The notes under the pieces were generated by a model. That model worked only from the letters and a program-made list of their open reading frames with translations, did not search any database and was not told the origin of the DNA. Both the position numbers and the translations under genes were made by a program. 64,000 nucleotides of DNA, taken from NCBI RefSeq assembly GCF_008364825.1, contig NZ_VTTO01000003.1, positions 372,001-436,000 on the forward strand, read 5' to 3'. Positions 18,387 to 30,584 of this stretch are shown here, piece by piece (position 1 is the stretch's first letter; every line of letters starts with the position of its first letter). Source of the DNA: Azospirillum sp. B21. GTDB taxonomy: Bacteria; Pseudomonadota; Alphaproteobacteria; Azospirillales; Azospirillaceae.

Positions 18387-18991
18387 GCCGCGCTCTCCAG
18401 GGCAGCGGTTTCCGGGCGGGGACGGGTCAGGTCCAGGAAGTTCTGCAGGATCTTGTGGCCGTGCTCGCTCTCAATGCTTTCGGGGTGGAACTGCACGCCG
18501 TGGATCGGAAGCTCGCGGTGGGCCAGTGCCATGATGAGGCCATCGGCGGTCTCGCCGGTCACCTCCAGGCAGGCGGGCAGCGTGTCGCGCTCGACGATCA
18601 GCGAGTGGTAGCGGGTGGCGCGGAACGGGCTGGGCAGGCCGGCGAGCACGCCGCGGCCCTCGTGCAGGATGTTGTCCACCTTGCCGTGCATGGGAACCGG
18701 CGCGCGGATCACCCGTCCGCCGAAAGCCTGACCGATGGACTGGTGGCCCAGGCAGACGCCCATCAGCGGCAGGCGGGCCTTGGCGGCGGCGTCGATCAGC
18801 GGAAGGCAGATGCCGGCGCGGTCGGGATCGCAGGGGCCGGGGGACAGCACGATGCCGTCGGGGCGCAGACCAATCGCCTCGTCCACCGTCAGGGCGTCGT
18901 TGCGGCGGACCTGCACGTCGGCGCCAAGCTCGCCCAGATAATGGACGAGGTTGTAGGTAAAGCTGTCGTAGTTGTCGATGAGCAGCAGCAT
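18383..18991 (-). CDS. trpG: Anthranilate synthase glutamine amidotransferase subunit
   Basis: Class I glutamine amidotransferase that feeds ammonia to TrpE for anthranilate synthesis; some bacteria share it with folate synthesis (PabA). The 202-residue protein has [22 protein letters not shown] at its start, the oxyanion segment [13 protein letters not shown], nucleophile Cys80 in [15 protein letters not shown], and the [10 protein letters not shown] segment with the catalytic His and Glu. The ATG at 18991 is preceded by GGAAGG; the longer frame upstream is not homologous. It heads the trpGDC-GNAT-moaC-moeA run. Confidence 0.96.
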   Translation of the reverse strand: MLLLIDNYDSFTYNLVHYLGELGADVQVRRNDALTVDEAIGLRPDGIVLSPGPCDPDRAGICLPLIDAAAKARLPLMGVCLGHQSIGQAFGGRVIRAPVPMHGKVDNILHEGRGVLAGLPSPFRATRYHSLIVERDTLPACLEVTGETADGLIMALAHRELPIHGVQFHPESIESEHGHKILQNFLDLTRPRPETAALESAA

Positions 18992-19103
18992 GCGCCTTCC
19001 ACCTTCGCCCGGATCGTCGGGGCCGTTCCGCCCCTGTTCCAACGACGGACACCCTAGCCGCTGAGGGGGCGGATTTCCAGCCTCCGCGCAGTACTCTGCG
19101 GCA

Positions 19104-19559
19104 TCAGCGGCAGTCGAGTAGCGGCAGGGTCTTCGGATCGTCCAGCACGGTTCCGCGGATGTCGGTTTCCAGTGTCAGGGTGCAGCGGCGGATCTGGCGC
19201 GGCAGGTCGGCGGCGAGCGTCGCCTGGGTGTTGCGGTAGCGGCAGACCAGGAAAACGGTCTCGCGGCGCGAGCCGGAGAATTCCCAGACCTGGACGATGC
19301 TGCGCCCGCGCCGCTGCTCGCGGTCGGGGGCGAGCGTGGCGGGGGCGGCCGAGGTCATCTGACTGGCGCGGTCGCCCTCAATGATGGAGATGCCGGCGAA
19401 GCTGTGGCTGTCGCGGCCGGGGTATGGCGACCAGCCGCCGGGGGCGTCGGGCTGGGCCTGGACCGTCAGACTGGCCGGGCATTGCAGCCCGTCGGCGGCC
19501 ATAGCCGGTATCGCGGCGGCGGTCGGAAGCAGGGCGGCGATGACAAAGATGGGACGCAT
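19104..19559 (-). CDS. STY0301-like secreted protein
   Basis: A 151-residue protein with a clear signal peptide ([21 protein letters not shown], cut near residue 21). The mature part opens with a CPASLTV segment and contains GGWSPYPG, a [13 protein letters not shown] strand, [10 protein letters not shown] and RCTLTLE, ending in a Cys. The pattern of cysteines and the W-x-F...VCRY core resembles the STY0301 family of small periplasmic proteins, a call made from memory. Function is unknown. It lies 112 bases upstream of trpG on the same strand and is divergent from the deacetylase gene. A small stem (19084-19101) could end its transcript. Confidence 0.75.
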   Translation of the reverse strand: MRPIFVIAALLPTAAAIPAMAADGLQCPASLTVQAQPDAPGGWSPYPGRDSHSFAGISIIEGDRASQMTSAAPATLAPDREQRRGRSIVQVWEFSGSRRETVFLVCRYRNTQATLAADLPRQIRRCTLTLETDIRGTVLDDPKTLPLLDCR

Positions 19560-19695
19560 CTGGCGGACTCTTCGGGCGGATTCTTGCGGATGGGCTCTGC
19601 CGGACGGGACGGAGGCGTGACAGTGGCGAGTTGCACCGATTGGGCGATTGCGGTCACGGCGGCAGGGTGCCACTGTGCGGCGCCCCGGTCGCAGG

Positions 19696-20862
19696 ATGGA
19701 CGTCGTCACCATGGCCCGCAAGGCGCCTTCGAAAGCCCGCAAATCTCCGCTTCCCCCCTTCCTGTCCAATCCCTTCGTCCTGGCGCTGGCGGCCGTCGCC
19801 GCGGTGTTCGCCTTGGCGATGGGAGTGGCGACACTGACGGGTGGAGGGTCCGGCGGCGAGGCCGGCAAGCCGGCGCCGGTCCAGCAGGCTGCGCAGCAGC
19901 AGGGTGGACCGCAGGCCGGCGGGCAGCAGGCGGTGCAGCCGCCGCCCGTGCCGCCGGCAAAATTGGAGCCGCCTGCCGCAACCTCGCAGCCAACCGCGCA
20001 GGCGAGCACGGAAGGCACGGGCCAAGCGGCGGTGGAGAAGCCGGCGCAGGCCGAGTCCCGACCCCCGGCCACGACGGTGGCGATGCTGCCGCCGCCCGCT
20101 CCGCCCGCCCAGCCGCCGGTGCAGGCCCCATCGGGCAACGCCGCGCTGTGGCGCAAGAACGCCCTGCCGGCGGAGGTGCCCCAGGGAAAGCCGATCATCG
20201 CCATCGTCATCGACGACATGGGGCTGGACCGGAAGCGCTCGACCCGGATGGCGGGGCTGCGCGGACCGCTGACCTTGTCCTGGCTGCCCTATGCCCGCGA
20301 CCTGCAGGTCCAGGCCAGGGCGGCGCGGGCCAACGGGCACGAACTGATGTTGCACATGCCGATGGAACCCAGCGTGAAAGCCGATCCGGGACCGAATGCC
20401 CTGCTGGTCTCGCTCGACCGGGGGGAGATCGTGAAGCGGGCGCGTGCGGCACTGGACAGCTTCGATGGCTATGTCGGGGTCAACAATCATATGGGAAGCC
20501 GGTTCACCGCCGACCGGGCCGCGTTGGCGCCTGTGCTGGATGAACTGCATCGCCGCGGCCTGCTGTGGCTGGACAGCCGGACCACGCCCAACAGCGCAGG
20601 CATCGGGCTGGCGAGGGAGATGAAGATGCCCTGGGTCGGCCGCGACATCTTCCTCGACAACGAGGAAACGGTGGCGGCGGTGAAGGCCCAACTGGCTAAG
20701 ACGGAACAGGTGGCGAAGCGGCAGGGTTATGCCGTCGCCATCGGCCACCCGCATGATGCGACAATCGACGCTCTGGCGTCCTGGTTGCCGGAGGTGCAAA
20801 AGCGTGGCTTCGTTCTTGTCCCGGTCAGCGCGGTGGTGCGGACGCACCATGCCGGCGGCTGA
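19696..20862 (+). CDS. Divergent polysaccharide deacetylase family protein
   Basis: A 388-residue membrane-anchored protein: short basic cytoplasmic start, one transmembrane helix (about residues 21-43), a long Ala/Pro/Gln-rich periplasmic linker (about 45-155), then a divergent polysaccharide deacetylase domain (Pfam Polysacc_deac_2, once DUF610). Domain landmarks are IIAIVIDDMGLDR, ELMLHMPMEP, GVNNHMGSRFT with its His and AIGHPHDATIDAL. These are the conserved acidic and His positions of the NodB-like fold. The substrate is not known; some relatives sit near cell-division or envelope genes. Start is ambiguous between ATG 19696 and ATG 19711. Confidence 0.88.
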   Translation: MDVVTMARKAPSKARKSPLPPFLSNPFVLALAAVAAVFALAMGVATLTGGGSGGEAGKPAPVQQAAQQQGGPQAGGQQAVQPPPVPPAKLEPPAATSQPTAQASTEGTGQAAVEKPAQAESRPPATTVAMLPPPAPPAQPPVQAPSGNAALWRKNALPAEVPQGKPIIAIVIDDMGLDRKRSTRMAGLRGPLTLSWLPYARDLQVQARAARANGHELMLHMPMEPSVKADPGPNALLVSLDRGEIVKRARAALDSFDGYVGVNNHMGSRFTADRAALAPVLDELHRRGLLWLDSRTTPNSAGIGLAREMKMPWVGRDIFLDNEETVAAVKAQLAKTEQVAKRQGYAVAIGHPHDATIDALASWLPEVQKRGFVLVPVSAVVRTHHAGG

Positions 20863-20883
20863 CCCGACCGTAAGGGGAGCCCC

Positions 20884-21096
20884 GTGACGATGGCCGATGC
20901 ATACAAGGTGGATGGGATGACCTGCGGCGGCTGCGCCCGCTCCGTGTCCAACGCGATCACCAAGGCGGCGCCCGATGCCGCCGTGACCGTCGATCTCGCG
21001 ACCGGCACCGTGATGGTGGACGGCGGCATCCCGGCGGAGGTGGTGCGGCAGGCGGTGGAAGCCGCGGGCTTCGATTTCGGCGGTGCCGCGGCCTGA
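20884..21096 (+). CDS. Heavy-metal-associated domain protein (CopZ-like)
   Basis: A 70-residue stand-alone HMA domain. The metal loop GMTCGGCARSV gives Cys14 and Cys17 in the M-x-C-x-x-C order that binds Cu(I) or a similar soft metal, and the ferredoxin-like alternation continues (AAVTVDLATGTVMVDG...VRQAVEAAGFDF). It probably works as a cytoplasmic metallochaperone, but no P-type ATPase is nearby to name a partner. Start is GTG 20884 behind AAGGGGAG; ATG 20890 is an alternative. It begins 21 bases after the deacetylase stop and may be read with it. Confidence 0.9.
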   Translation: MTMADAYKVDGMTCGGCARSVSNAITKAAPDAAVTVDLATGTVMVDGGIPAEVVRQAVEAAGFDFGGAAA

Positions 21097-21227
21097 CGCC
21101 GACCCGGCGCCCATATCGGGTGCGCCCTGTCTAGTGCGCCCTGTCTGGTGCGGCGCAACAAAACCGTTTTCAGATTGTGGATATTGCGGGATACTCGGGC
21201 CGACGCGATTCGTGCCGGGAGGTCCCG

Positions 21228-21458
21228 ATGCCCCTCTATTCCTACCGCTGCAAAGCCTGCGACCATGGCTTCGAGACCCTGGTGCGCTCCGGAGAAACGC
21301 CGGCCTGTCCGTCCTGCGGCAGCGCCGACCTGAGCCGCCAGCTGTCGAACGTGGCGCCGGAGGGAAAGTCCGGCGCCATCGTCCAGTCGGCCCGCCGGAT
21401 GGCGGCGAAGGAAGGACACTTCAGCAACTACGCGCGGGCGGAACGACCGAAGGGGTAA
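21228..21458 (+). CDS. FmdB-type zinc ribbon protein
   Basis: A 76-residue protein with the FmdB/CxxC_CXXC_SSSS zinc ribbon at its N-terminus: Cys8, Cys11, Cys27 and Cys30 in MPLYSYRCKAC and ACPSCG. The remaining 40 residues are basic and probably disordered. The family is named for a putative regulator of formamidase genes, but its role is not established. The ATG follows GGGAGG at five bases. Before it lies a direct repeat of a 14-base unit (GTGCGCCCTGTCTA/G at 21120-21147). Confidence 0.88.
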   Translation: MPLYSYRCKACDHGFETLVRSGETPACPSCGSADLSRQLSNVAPEGKSGAIVQSARRMAAKEGHFSNYARAERPKG

Positions 21459-21475
21459 GGGTGGGAGTGCAATGA

Positions 21476-21525
21476 CCCCTCCCCAACATTGCAGGCACGC
21501 TGAGAGCGGGGAGGTTGGGTCGGGG
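21476..21525 (+). repeat. Degenerate intergenic repeat, copy 5
   Basis: The right half (21506-21525, AGCGGGGAGGTTGGGTCGGG) is a reverse-complement match to the left-arm consensus CCCC-NN-CCC-N-AACC-N-CCCCGC of the double-hairpin family; the left half is decayed. It again lies between convergent genes, 18 bases after the zinc-ribbon stop. It could act as a weak terminator. Confidence 0.5.
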
Positions 21526-21557
21526 CATCGAAGCCGACATTCCCCCAAAGCAAGCCC

Positions 21558-22133
21558 TCACACATCCACCACCATATGCGGTCGGAACGCCCCCTCCAGC
21601 GTCAGCAGCAGGTGCAGGTAAACGGCCACCTTTCGCGCACGATCGGTGTTGCGGGACAGGCAGTCGCGCAGTTGTTCGGCCAGCCGGGCGGTTTCCGCGT
21701 CCAGTTCCGGTGCGGCGGTGGTGACGGCTTCGACGATATGCTCGGGATCGACGGGAAGCGGGGCGGCCGGGTCCTTCAGCAACGCTTCGGCCAGCGCCTC
21801 TTCATCATGATGGACTGGCGGCGGTGTCGCCGGCGCCGGCGGGGCGCGCCGGGACAGATGACTGCGCAGATTGTCTTTCAGCCGCGCCCGCTGACGCTCG
21901 TCCAGCCCGTCGAACTGATCGACCTCATCGAACAGAAGGTCGTACAGGCGCCGCCGTTGCGGATTGGGCGGGTTATGGTCACGCCGTTCCTGCTCGCGGT
22001 CGTGCCGTTCCTGGCGGGAGTTGCGGCGGCTGTTGCGGTCGGTGGCGCTGCCGCTCCGCTCGACGCCCGCGGTGGTGCGGACGCTGAACTCCGGCGGACC
22101 GATGCCGCGGCCGGATGTGAGATTGCCGGACAT
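21558..22133 (-). CDS. Hypothetical protein, charged N-terminus and helical C-terminus
   Basis: A 191-residue cytoplasmic-type protein with no signal peptide or membrane helix. Residues about 30-70 are dominated by Arg, Asn, Asp and Glu (RNSRRNSRQERHDREQERR), residues 75-95 look helical (YDLLFDEVDQFDGLDERQRARLKDNL), a Pro/Ala linker follows, and the last 60 residues form predicted helices ending in VYLHLLLTLEGAFRPHMVVDV. I do not recognise the family. It converges on the zinc-ribbon gene and lies 88 bases downstream of the ndvB-like gene on the same strand. Confidence 0.72.
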   Translation of the reverse strand: MSGNLTSGRGIGPPEFSVRTTAGVERSGSATDRNSRRNSRQERHDREQERRDHNPPNPQRRRLYDLLFDEVDQFDGLDERQRARLKDNLRSHLSRRAPPAPATPPPVHHDEEALAEALLKDPAAPLPVDPEHIVEAVTTAAPELDAETARLAEQLRDCLSRNTDRARKVAVYLHLLLTLEGAFRPHMVVDV

Positions 22134-22221
22134 GAGCCGCCTCCCGGGACATGGATCCCCTGGCGATCGAGTCTGGCAGAGCCGGCGCTTTCGTCAACGT
22201 GAAAGCGCCGGCATTTTTGCG

Positions 22222-24834
22222 TCAATCGCCCACCCCGGCGCCGACCGCGTCGTCGGCGGCGCCCGGCTTGCTTTTGCCGAAGCCGATGGTGGGGAAGACG
22301 TTGATCAGCGCGGTGATGAAGGCCGCCAGATAGGGCAGCGACTGCACCACCAGCAGGCCCGACCACATGAAGGCGTCGCGGTTCTCGTGGCCGAAGACCA
22401 TGACGATGGCCAATGCCGCACCCCACAAGGACACCAGCAGCACCAGTTCCTCACGCGCCATCAGGAAGGCCTGCATCAGTGCCGGCTGGTTCTCGCACTT
22501 GGGCGTGCGGACGAAGGGACGGCCGGAGGTGAAGATGCCCAGCCACATGGCGCGGCCGACCGTATGGGTCAGGGCCATGCCGGCCACCGCCGCGCCGACC
22601 TTGTCCCAGAAGCCGCACTTCACCCGCGCCTCGTAGAGCCAGAGCGAGGCTCCAACCTTGAAGGCGAAGACGCTGAGGGTCGGGATCATGAAGACGTTGG
22701 GCGGGAACTCGAAATATTTCGGGAAGGCCATCAGGCCGATCGACCACAGGATGCCGGCGATGCCGAAGATCATGTGGGCGGCATCGGCGAACCAGGGCAG
22801 CCAGCCGGTGATGAAGTGGTATTTCTGGCCGGCGGTCAGCTCCTTGGCGCCCGGCGACAGCTGCCGCCAATGGTGCTTCAGGATCTGCACGGCGCCATAG
22901 GCCCAGCGGAAACGCTGCGTCTTGTAGGCGGAGAAGCTGTCGGGAACCAGGCCCTTGCCGTAGCTCTCCGGCATGTAGACGGCCTCATAGCCATGCTCGA
23001 AGAGGCGCAAGCCGAGGTCGGCGTCCTCGGTGATGCACCACTCGCCCCAGCGGCCGACCTTTTCCAGGGCCGACTTGCGGATGATGGTCATGGTGCCATG
23101 CTGGATGATCGCGTTGCGCTCGTTCCGCTGGATCATGCCGATGTGGAAGAAGCCGGCATATTCCCAGTTGGTCATGCGCTGGAACAGGTCGTGTTCCCAC
23201 TCGCGATAGTCCTGCGGCGACTGGACGAAGCCGACTTCCGGACGGTTGAAGTGCGGGATGGTCGCCTTCAGCCAGTCGGGATGGACCTGATAGTCGCTGT
23301 CGATGACGGCGATATGCTCGGCATCGGGCGCCGTCTGCGCCAGACCGAAATTCAGCGCGCCGGCCTTGAAGCCCGGCCAGTTGTCGAGGTGGAAGAAGCG
23401 GAACTTCGGCCCCAGCTTCTTGCAATATTCCTCGATCGGGCGCCAGACCGCCGGATCCTTGGTGTTGTTGTCGAGCAGCAGGACTTCGTAGTTCGGGTAG
23501 TCCAGCCGGGCCAGCGCGTCCAGCGTCTCCATGACCATGTGCGGCGGTTCGTTGTAGCAGGGCACATGGATCGACACCTTCGCCGCGTTGGGCAGCGGAG
23601 CGGCCGAGCAGGGGACGAATTTGCGCTTGAACTTGTGCTGCCAGACGACCTCCGTCAGCTCCATGCCGTCGATCAGCATGACCGCGAACAGCACCAACTG
23701 GCAGAAGATCAATAGGCCCCAGGCGATTTCGGTGGTGAGCGCGAGGCCGGCGGCCGACGCGGCGCTGACGGTGAAGACCAGGACGGAAGCCACCGCCTGG
23801 ATCAGCGCGCCGTAGAAGATCTGTCCGCCGATCTTCAGGTCGCTGCGGCGCCACAGGAAGAACACCAGCGGCAGGAAGCCCAGCGCGACCGCGGTGGCGC
23901 ATTTGACCTCCCAGTTGCGGATCTCCTGCACTCCGCCGATCATCGGGAATTTCGGGTTGCGCTGGTAGTCCCAAAGGCCCCAGCTGGTGCCCGCCGTGCC
24001 CTCGATCTCCCGTTTCCAGGGCTGGTCGAAGGCCTCCATGATGAAGTAGTCGAGCTTGTTCTGCGCGGCGACGTTCAGGAAGTTGCGGATGAACTTGGCC
24101 TGATTGACCTGGCTGGCTTCGGCGCCCCGGCGCCACGGGCCGTCGGCCGGCCAGCCGATCTCACCGATCAGGATGTGCTTGTTGGGAAACTTCTGCTTCA
24201 ACTCGTTGTAGCGGAACATGGCGTAATCGACCGACTGGTCGACCGGAACGCCCTCCCAATAGGGCAGCAGGTGGACGGCGAGGAAGTCCACCGCTTCGGC
24301 CAGTTCCGGGTTCTTCAGCCAGACATGCCACGGCTCGGCGATGGAAACCGGAACGTTGACCTTCTTCTTCACGCGCTTGACGTACTCGATGGCCTGCGGA
24401 ACGGTCAGATCGGCGCGCAGGATCGCCTCGTTGCCGACCAGCACGCGGCGCACGTTGCTGTTGGCGCGGGCCAGCTTGATCAGGCCGGCCAGTTCGGGCT
24501 CGTCGATCTCGGGCTTGCCGGCGGTCCAGGCGCCGGCGGTGACCGGCAGCCCATGCTTGGCGGCGATGGCCGCCACCATTTCGGAACCGTCGGTGGTGGA
24601 ATAGGTGCGGACGGCCTTCACGGCGCCTTGCAGCGCGGCCATGTCCTTTTCGATGTCCTCTGCGGTCGCCTTGTCGCCCTTCGACGGGCTCTTGTCGGCG
24701 TGGAACGGGGTATAGGCGACGCCGGTGATGGCGCCGGCCCAGGACCGTTCGTCCACCGGGCGGTTCCACAGCGCCCAGAGGGCGACGTTGCCGAGGATCA
24801 CCAGAAGCAGAACCGCGAAGGCTGATTTGCGCAT
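22222..24834 (-). CDS. ndvB: NdvB-like GH17-GT2 fusion, probable beta-glucan synthase
   Basis: An 870-residue membrane enzyme. After one N-terminal helix (about 4-22) comes a periplasmic GH17-type domain (about 35-310) with acid/base Glu136 in VGNEAIL and nucleophile Glu225 in LIGEIGWPADGPW. Two or more helices follow, then a processive GT2 domain (about 430-660) with VSIHVPCYNEPPHMV, VIDSDYQV (D-x-D), TEDADLGLRL and the TQRFRWAYG version of QxxRW, then further membrane helices. Known relatives (NdvB of Pseudomonas and Bradyrhizobium) make cyclic beta-1,3(1,6)-glucans, the GT2 part polymerising from UDP-glucose and the GH17 part branching or cyclising. A. brasilense is known to make a cyclic beta-glucan, so this is a good candidate synthase. 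The ATG at 24834 is chosen over GTG 24858. Confidence 0.85.
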   Translation of the reverse strand: MRKSAFAVLLLVILGNVALWALWNRPVDERSWAGAITGVAYTPFHADKSPSKGDKATAEDIEKDMAALQGAVKAVRTYSTTDGSEMVAAIAAKHGLPVTAGAWTAGKPEIDEPELAGLIKLARANSNVRRVLVGNEAILRADLTVPQAIEYVKRVKKKVNVPVSIAEPWHVWLKNPELAEAVDFLAVHLLPYWEGVPVDQSVDYAMFRYNELKQKFPNKHILIGEIGWPADGPWRRGAEASQVNQAKFIRNFLNVAAQNKLDYFIMEAFDQPWKREIEGTAGTSWGLWDYQRNPKFPMIGGVQEIRNWEVKCATAVALGFLPLVFFLWRRSDLKIGGQIFYGALIQAVASVLVFTVSAASAAGLALTTEIAWGLLIFCQLVLFAVMLIDGMELTEVVWQHKFKRKFVPCSAAPLPNAAKVSIHVPCYNEPPHMVMETLDALARLDYPNYEVLLLDNNTKDPAVWRPIEEYCKKLGPKFRFFHLDNWPGFKAGALNFGLAQTAPDAEHIAVIDSDYQVHPDWLKATIPHFNRPEVGFVQSPQDYREWEHDLFQRMTNWEYAGFFHIGMIQRNERNAIIQHGTMTIIRKSALEKVGRWGEWCITEDADLGLRLFEHGYEAVYMPESYGKGLVPDSFSAYKTQRFRWAYGAVQILKHHWRQLSPGAKELTAGQKYHFITGWLPWFADAAHMIFGIAGILWSIGLMAFPKYFEFPPNVFMIPTLSVFAFKVGASLWLYEARVKCGFWDKVGAAVAGMALTHTVGRAMWLGIFTSGRPFVRTPKCENQPALMQAFLMAREELVLLVSLWGAALAIVMVFGHENRDAFMWSGLLVVQSLPYLAAFITALINVFPTIGFGKSKPGAADDAVGAGVGD

Positions 24835-25089
24835 GTGGGTCGTTCCCGCTCGCCGCACCAGAAAACATGGATACGGCCCGGAAAATGGCGCAAGGCGACT
24901 GTTGCCGCCCCGACCATGACCCGGACCGAACTCAAAACATCGTCCAACGAATGCCGCAGCGCCATATGGCCGGCGCGCACGGCCTTCTATACAAGCTTCG
25001 CGGTTGCCCCGCCACTGCCGGCTATAACAGAGCAGCGTCCGGTTTATTCCCGGGCGATGCCTCTGCCGAACGCCAGGAAGGAGTGAAGC

Positions 25090-25500
25090 ATGTTTTCCCT
25101 TAACGAACGGCTACAGGCCGACACCCGTCATGTGACCGATCTTGGGCTTTGCCGGGTGTTGCTGATGAACAACGCCCTGTGGCCGTGGCTGGTCCTGGTG
25201 CCGATGCGCGAGAACGCGGTCGAGATCCACCGGCTTGACGAGGCGGACCAGACGGCCCTGATGCGCGAGATCGCGCTCGCGTCGCGCGTGGTGGAGCGGC
25301 TGTTCGCGCCGGACAAGATGAATGTCGGGGCGCTGGGCAACATGGTGCCGCAGCTGCACGTCCATGTGATCGGCCGCGAGCGCGGCGACCCTGCCTGGCC
25401 GGGTCCGGTCTGGGGTTCCGGCCATGCCCGGCCCTACGAGCCAACGGAGGCGGAAGCGCTGGTGGAGCGGCTGGCGGAAGCCCTGCGCGCGGGCGCGTGA
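25090..25500 (+). CDS. HIT-family hydrolase with altered triad
   Basis: A 136-residue histidine-triad protein of the group often labelled diadenosine tetraphosphate hydrolase. The motif reads PQLHVHVIGRERGDPAWPGPVWG: His90 and His92 (the latter the presumed nucleophile) are present, but the third His of H-x-H-x-H is Ile94. NALWPWLVLVPMRENAVEIHRL at residues 28-49 is the substrate-binding half of the fold. The ATG follows GGAAGGAG. It is divergent from the ndvB-like gene over about 255 bases in which I see no other gene. Confidence 0.88.
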   Translation: MFSLNERLQADTRHVTDLGLCRVLLMNNALWPWLVLVPMRENAVEIHRLDEADQTALMREIALASRVVERLFAPDKMNVGALGNMVPQLHVHVIGRERGDPAWPGPVWGSGHARPYEPTEAEALVERLAEALRAGA

Positions 25501-25557
25501 ACTTTGCCGGGGCTGGAGTGTTTGTGTGGTCAGCCAATTTCTTGGGAGACTGCCGCC

Positions 25558-25755
25558 ATGACCGACCAAGACCGCTCCAAATCCGTGACCTCCGACGCAC
25601 CTTCGGACGCCGCCCAGCGAATCGAGGACAAGCTGGTCGACAAGACCGGCAAGGCGTCGGGCGATCCCGACAAGCCCGTTCAGAAGAAATGGGAGGAGAT
25701 GGGCGAGCGCGAAGAGATCATCGAACAGAGCCAGCGGGAAGGCGGCGGGGTCTAA
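25558..25755 (+). CDS. Small charged hypothetical protein
   Basis: A 65-residue, highly charged, probably disordered protein (MTDQDRSKSVTSDAPSD at the start, then IEDKLVDKTGKASGDPDKPVQKKWEEMGEREEII). The ATG at 25558 has GGGAGA eight bases upstream, better than the longer frame from 25504. It has no Cys, signal or membrane helix. I recognise no family. It lies 57 bases after the HIT gene and a double-hairpin repeat begins five bases after its stop. Confidence 0.7.
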   Translation: MTDQDRSKSVTSDAPSDAAQRIEDKLVDKTGKASGDPDKPVQKKWEEMGEREEIIEQSQREGGGV

Positions 25756-25760
25756 CTCTT

Positions 25761-25881
25761 GCCCCCTCCCTAACCCTCCCCCGCTTCGCGGGAGAGGGGA
25801 CTGCCGCCATTCCTTCGCATTTCTCCTGCAAGCGTCCGGCCCCCTCTCCCACTGAAGGTGGGGGAGGGATGGGGAGGGGGC
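25761..25881 (+). repeat. Double-hairpin intergenic repeat, copy 2
   Basis: Left arm GCCCCCTCCCTAACCCTCCC from 25761 with a small CCCCGC-TTC-GCGGG hairpin, a variable spacer, then a second half ending GGGAGGGATGGGGAGGGGGC at 25881 that pairs with the left arm. It fills the convergent gap between the 65-residue ORF and the HEAT-ACT gene. Confidence 0.88.
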
Positions 25882-25897
25882 AAGCTGCGTCGACGCG

Positions 25898-26851
25898 CTA
25901 CCGCTTCACCGTGCAGCTCAGCGCCAGCACGTCCGCCGCCTTGTCGAGGTCGTCGGCGCGGACCAGCACGTAATCGGTGTTGTAGGTGGAAATCGCGAAG
26001 ATCGGCACATGGGCCTGGGCCAGCGGAACCGCGATGCGGGCCAGGATGCCGAACAGGGAGAAATCCACCACCCCCTCCACCCGGAAGGCGCGCCAGCCGC
26101 GTTCGGCCTTCACCCCCTCGGGAACGCGCTCCTCCCGGCAGAGGATTGACAGTTCCTCGCCGGTGCGGGTGGCGCCGACCAGCGGGTCGGTCCAGTCCAG
26201 CCAGTCGGGCAGGCCGCTGCCGGGCGGCAACTGCGCCACCGCCAGACGATCGGGCAGCACGGACAGGGTCAGGCCGGACTGCTCCCGCACCAAGGCCGCT
26301 GTCAGCGTCGCCTCGTCCACCTCGAAAGGCTTCAGGATGCGCCGGGCGCGGGCGGCCAGCGACGGCACGCCGGAGCGCATCGCGCGGCCGAGCATCTCGG
26401 CGGAGGTGGCGCGCAGGTCAGGATCCGATTCGGCCAGATCGACCACGGCCTGCAGCGCGCTGGTCTGGACGATGCGGCTCGGGCTGTTCTCGAACCAGTC
26501 CGCCAGCAGGACGGCGGCGCGGTGGCGCTGTTCGTCGTCCATGGTCAGGCGCGGCACGATCTGGGCGATGTGCCAGCGCACCTCCGCCTGCTCAATGGCG
26601 ACGGCGTCGGTCAGCAGATGGTCGACATATGGATCGAGCCAGCCGGGGTTGCCGCGCGACACCCGCTCCAGCGCGTCGGCGGCGCGCATACGCACGCTCG
26701 CATCCTGATCGAACAGGCAGCCGACCAGTTCCGCCAGCTTGCCGCGGTCGGCCGAAACCTCGTCGGCGACGGAGGGGGCGTCGCCCACCGTCCGCCGATC
26801 GCCGCGCGCCAGCCGGCGGGCGAGCGACGCATTGCGGCTCAGATCGTCCAT
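25898..26851 (-). CDS. HEAT-repeat and ACT (CASTOR-like) fusion protein
   Basis: A 317-residue cytoplasmic protein with two parts. Residues about 35-180 are an all-helical HEAT-like array (VRMRAADALERVSRGNPGWL, VRWHIAQIVPRLTM, IVQTSALQAVVDLAESDPDL). Residues about 190-317 look like the ACT_7/CASTOR-type tandem ACT fold: LTLSVLPDRLAVAQLPPG, ELSILCREERVP, FRVEGVVDFSLFGILARIAVPLAQAHVPIFAISTYNTDYVLV. That ACT module normally occurs as a stand-alone protein of about 130 residues. The frame is continuous, so this is a real fusion and not two genes. Its ATG starts one base after the mfd stop, so it is translationally coupled. A ligand-sensing scaffold is an inference. Confidence 0.85.
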   Translation of the reverse strand: MDDLSRNASLARRLARGDRRTVGDAPSVADEVSADRGKLAELVGCLFDQDASVRMRAADALERVSRGNPGWLDPYVDHLLTDAVAIEQAEVRWHIAQIVPRLTMDDEQRHRAAVLLADWFENSPSRIVQTSALQAVVDLAESDPDLRATSAEMLGRAMRSGVPSLAARARRILKPFEVDEATLTAALVREQSGLTLSVLPDRLAVAQLPPGSGLPDWLDWTDPLVGATRTGEELSILCREERVPEGVKAERGWRAFRVEGVVDFSLFGILARIAVPLAQAHVPIFAISTYNTDYVLVRADDLDKAADVLALSCTVKR

Positions 26852-26852
26852 C

Positions 26853-30494
<3,642 letters not shown>

Positions 30495-30530
30495 AGGAGG
30501 ATGCCTCGGAGAAGGGAAGTGCTTTCGAGA

Positions 30531-30584
30531 GAGCCTTGACCGGTTCCGTCAGGAGCCTTGACCGGCTCCGTCAGGAGCCTTGAC
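30531..30584 (+). repeat. 22-bp tandem repeat at sdhE end/mfd start
   Basis: The unit GAGCCTTGACCGGTTCCGTC plus AG occurs at 30531-30552 and again at 30553-30574 with one T-to-C change; a partial third copy (GAGCCTTGAC) follows at 30575. The array forms the short gap before mfd and runs into the last two codons and stop of sdhE (minus strand), with the partial unit just inside its coding end. Confidence 0.85.

Noticed and set aside
18992..19103. Possible trp leader peptide/attenuator before trpG
   Set aside because: I find no short ORF with Trp codons nor alternative stems in the 112 bases upstream.
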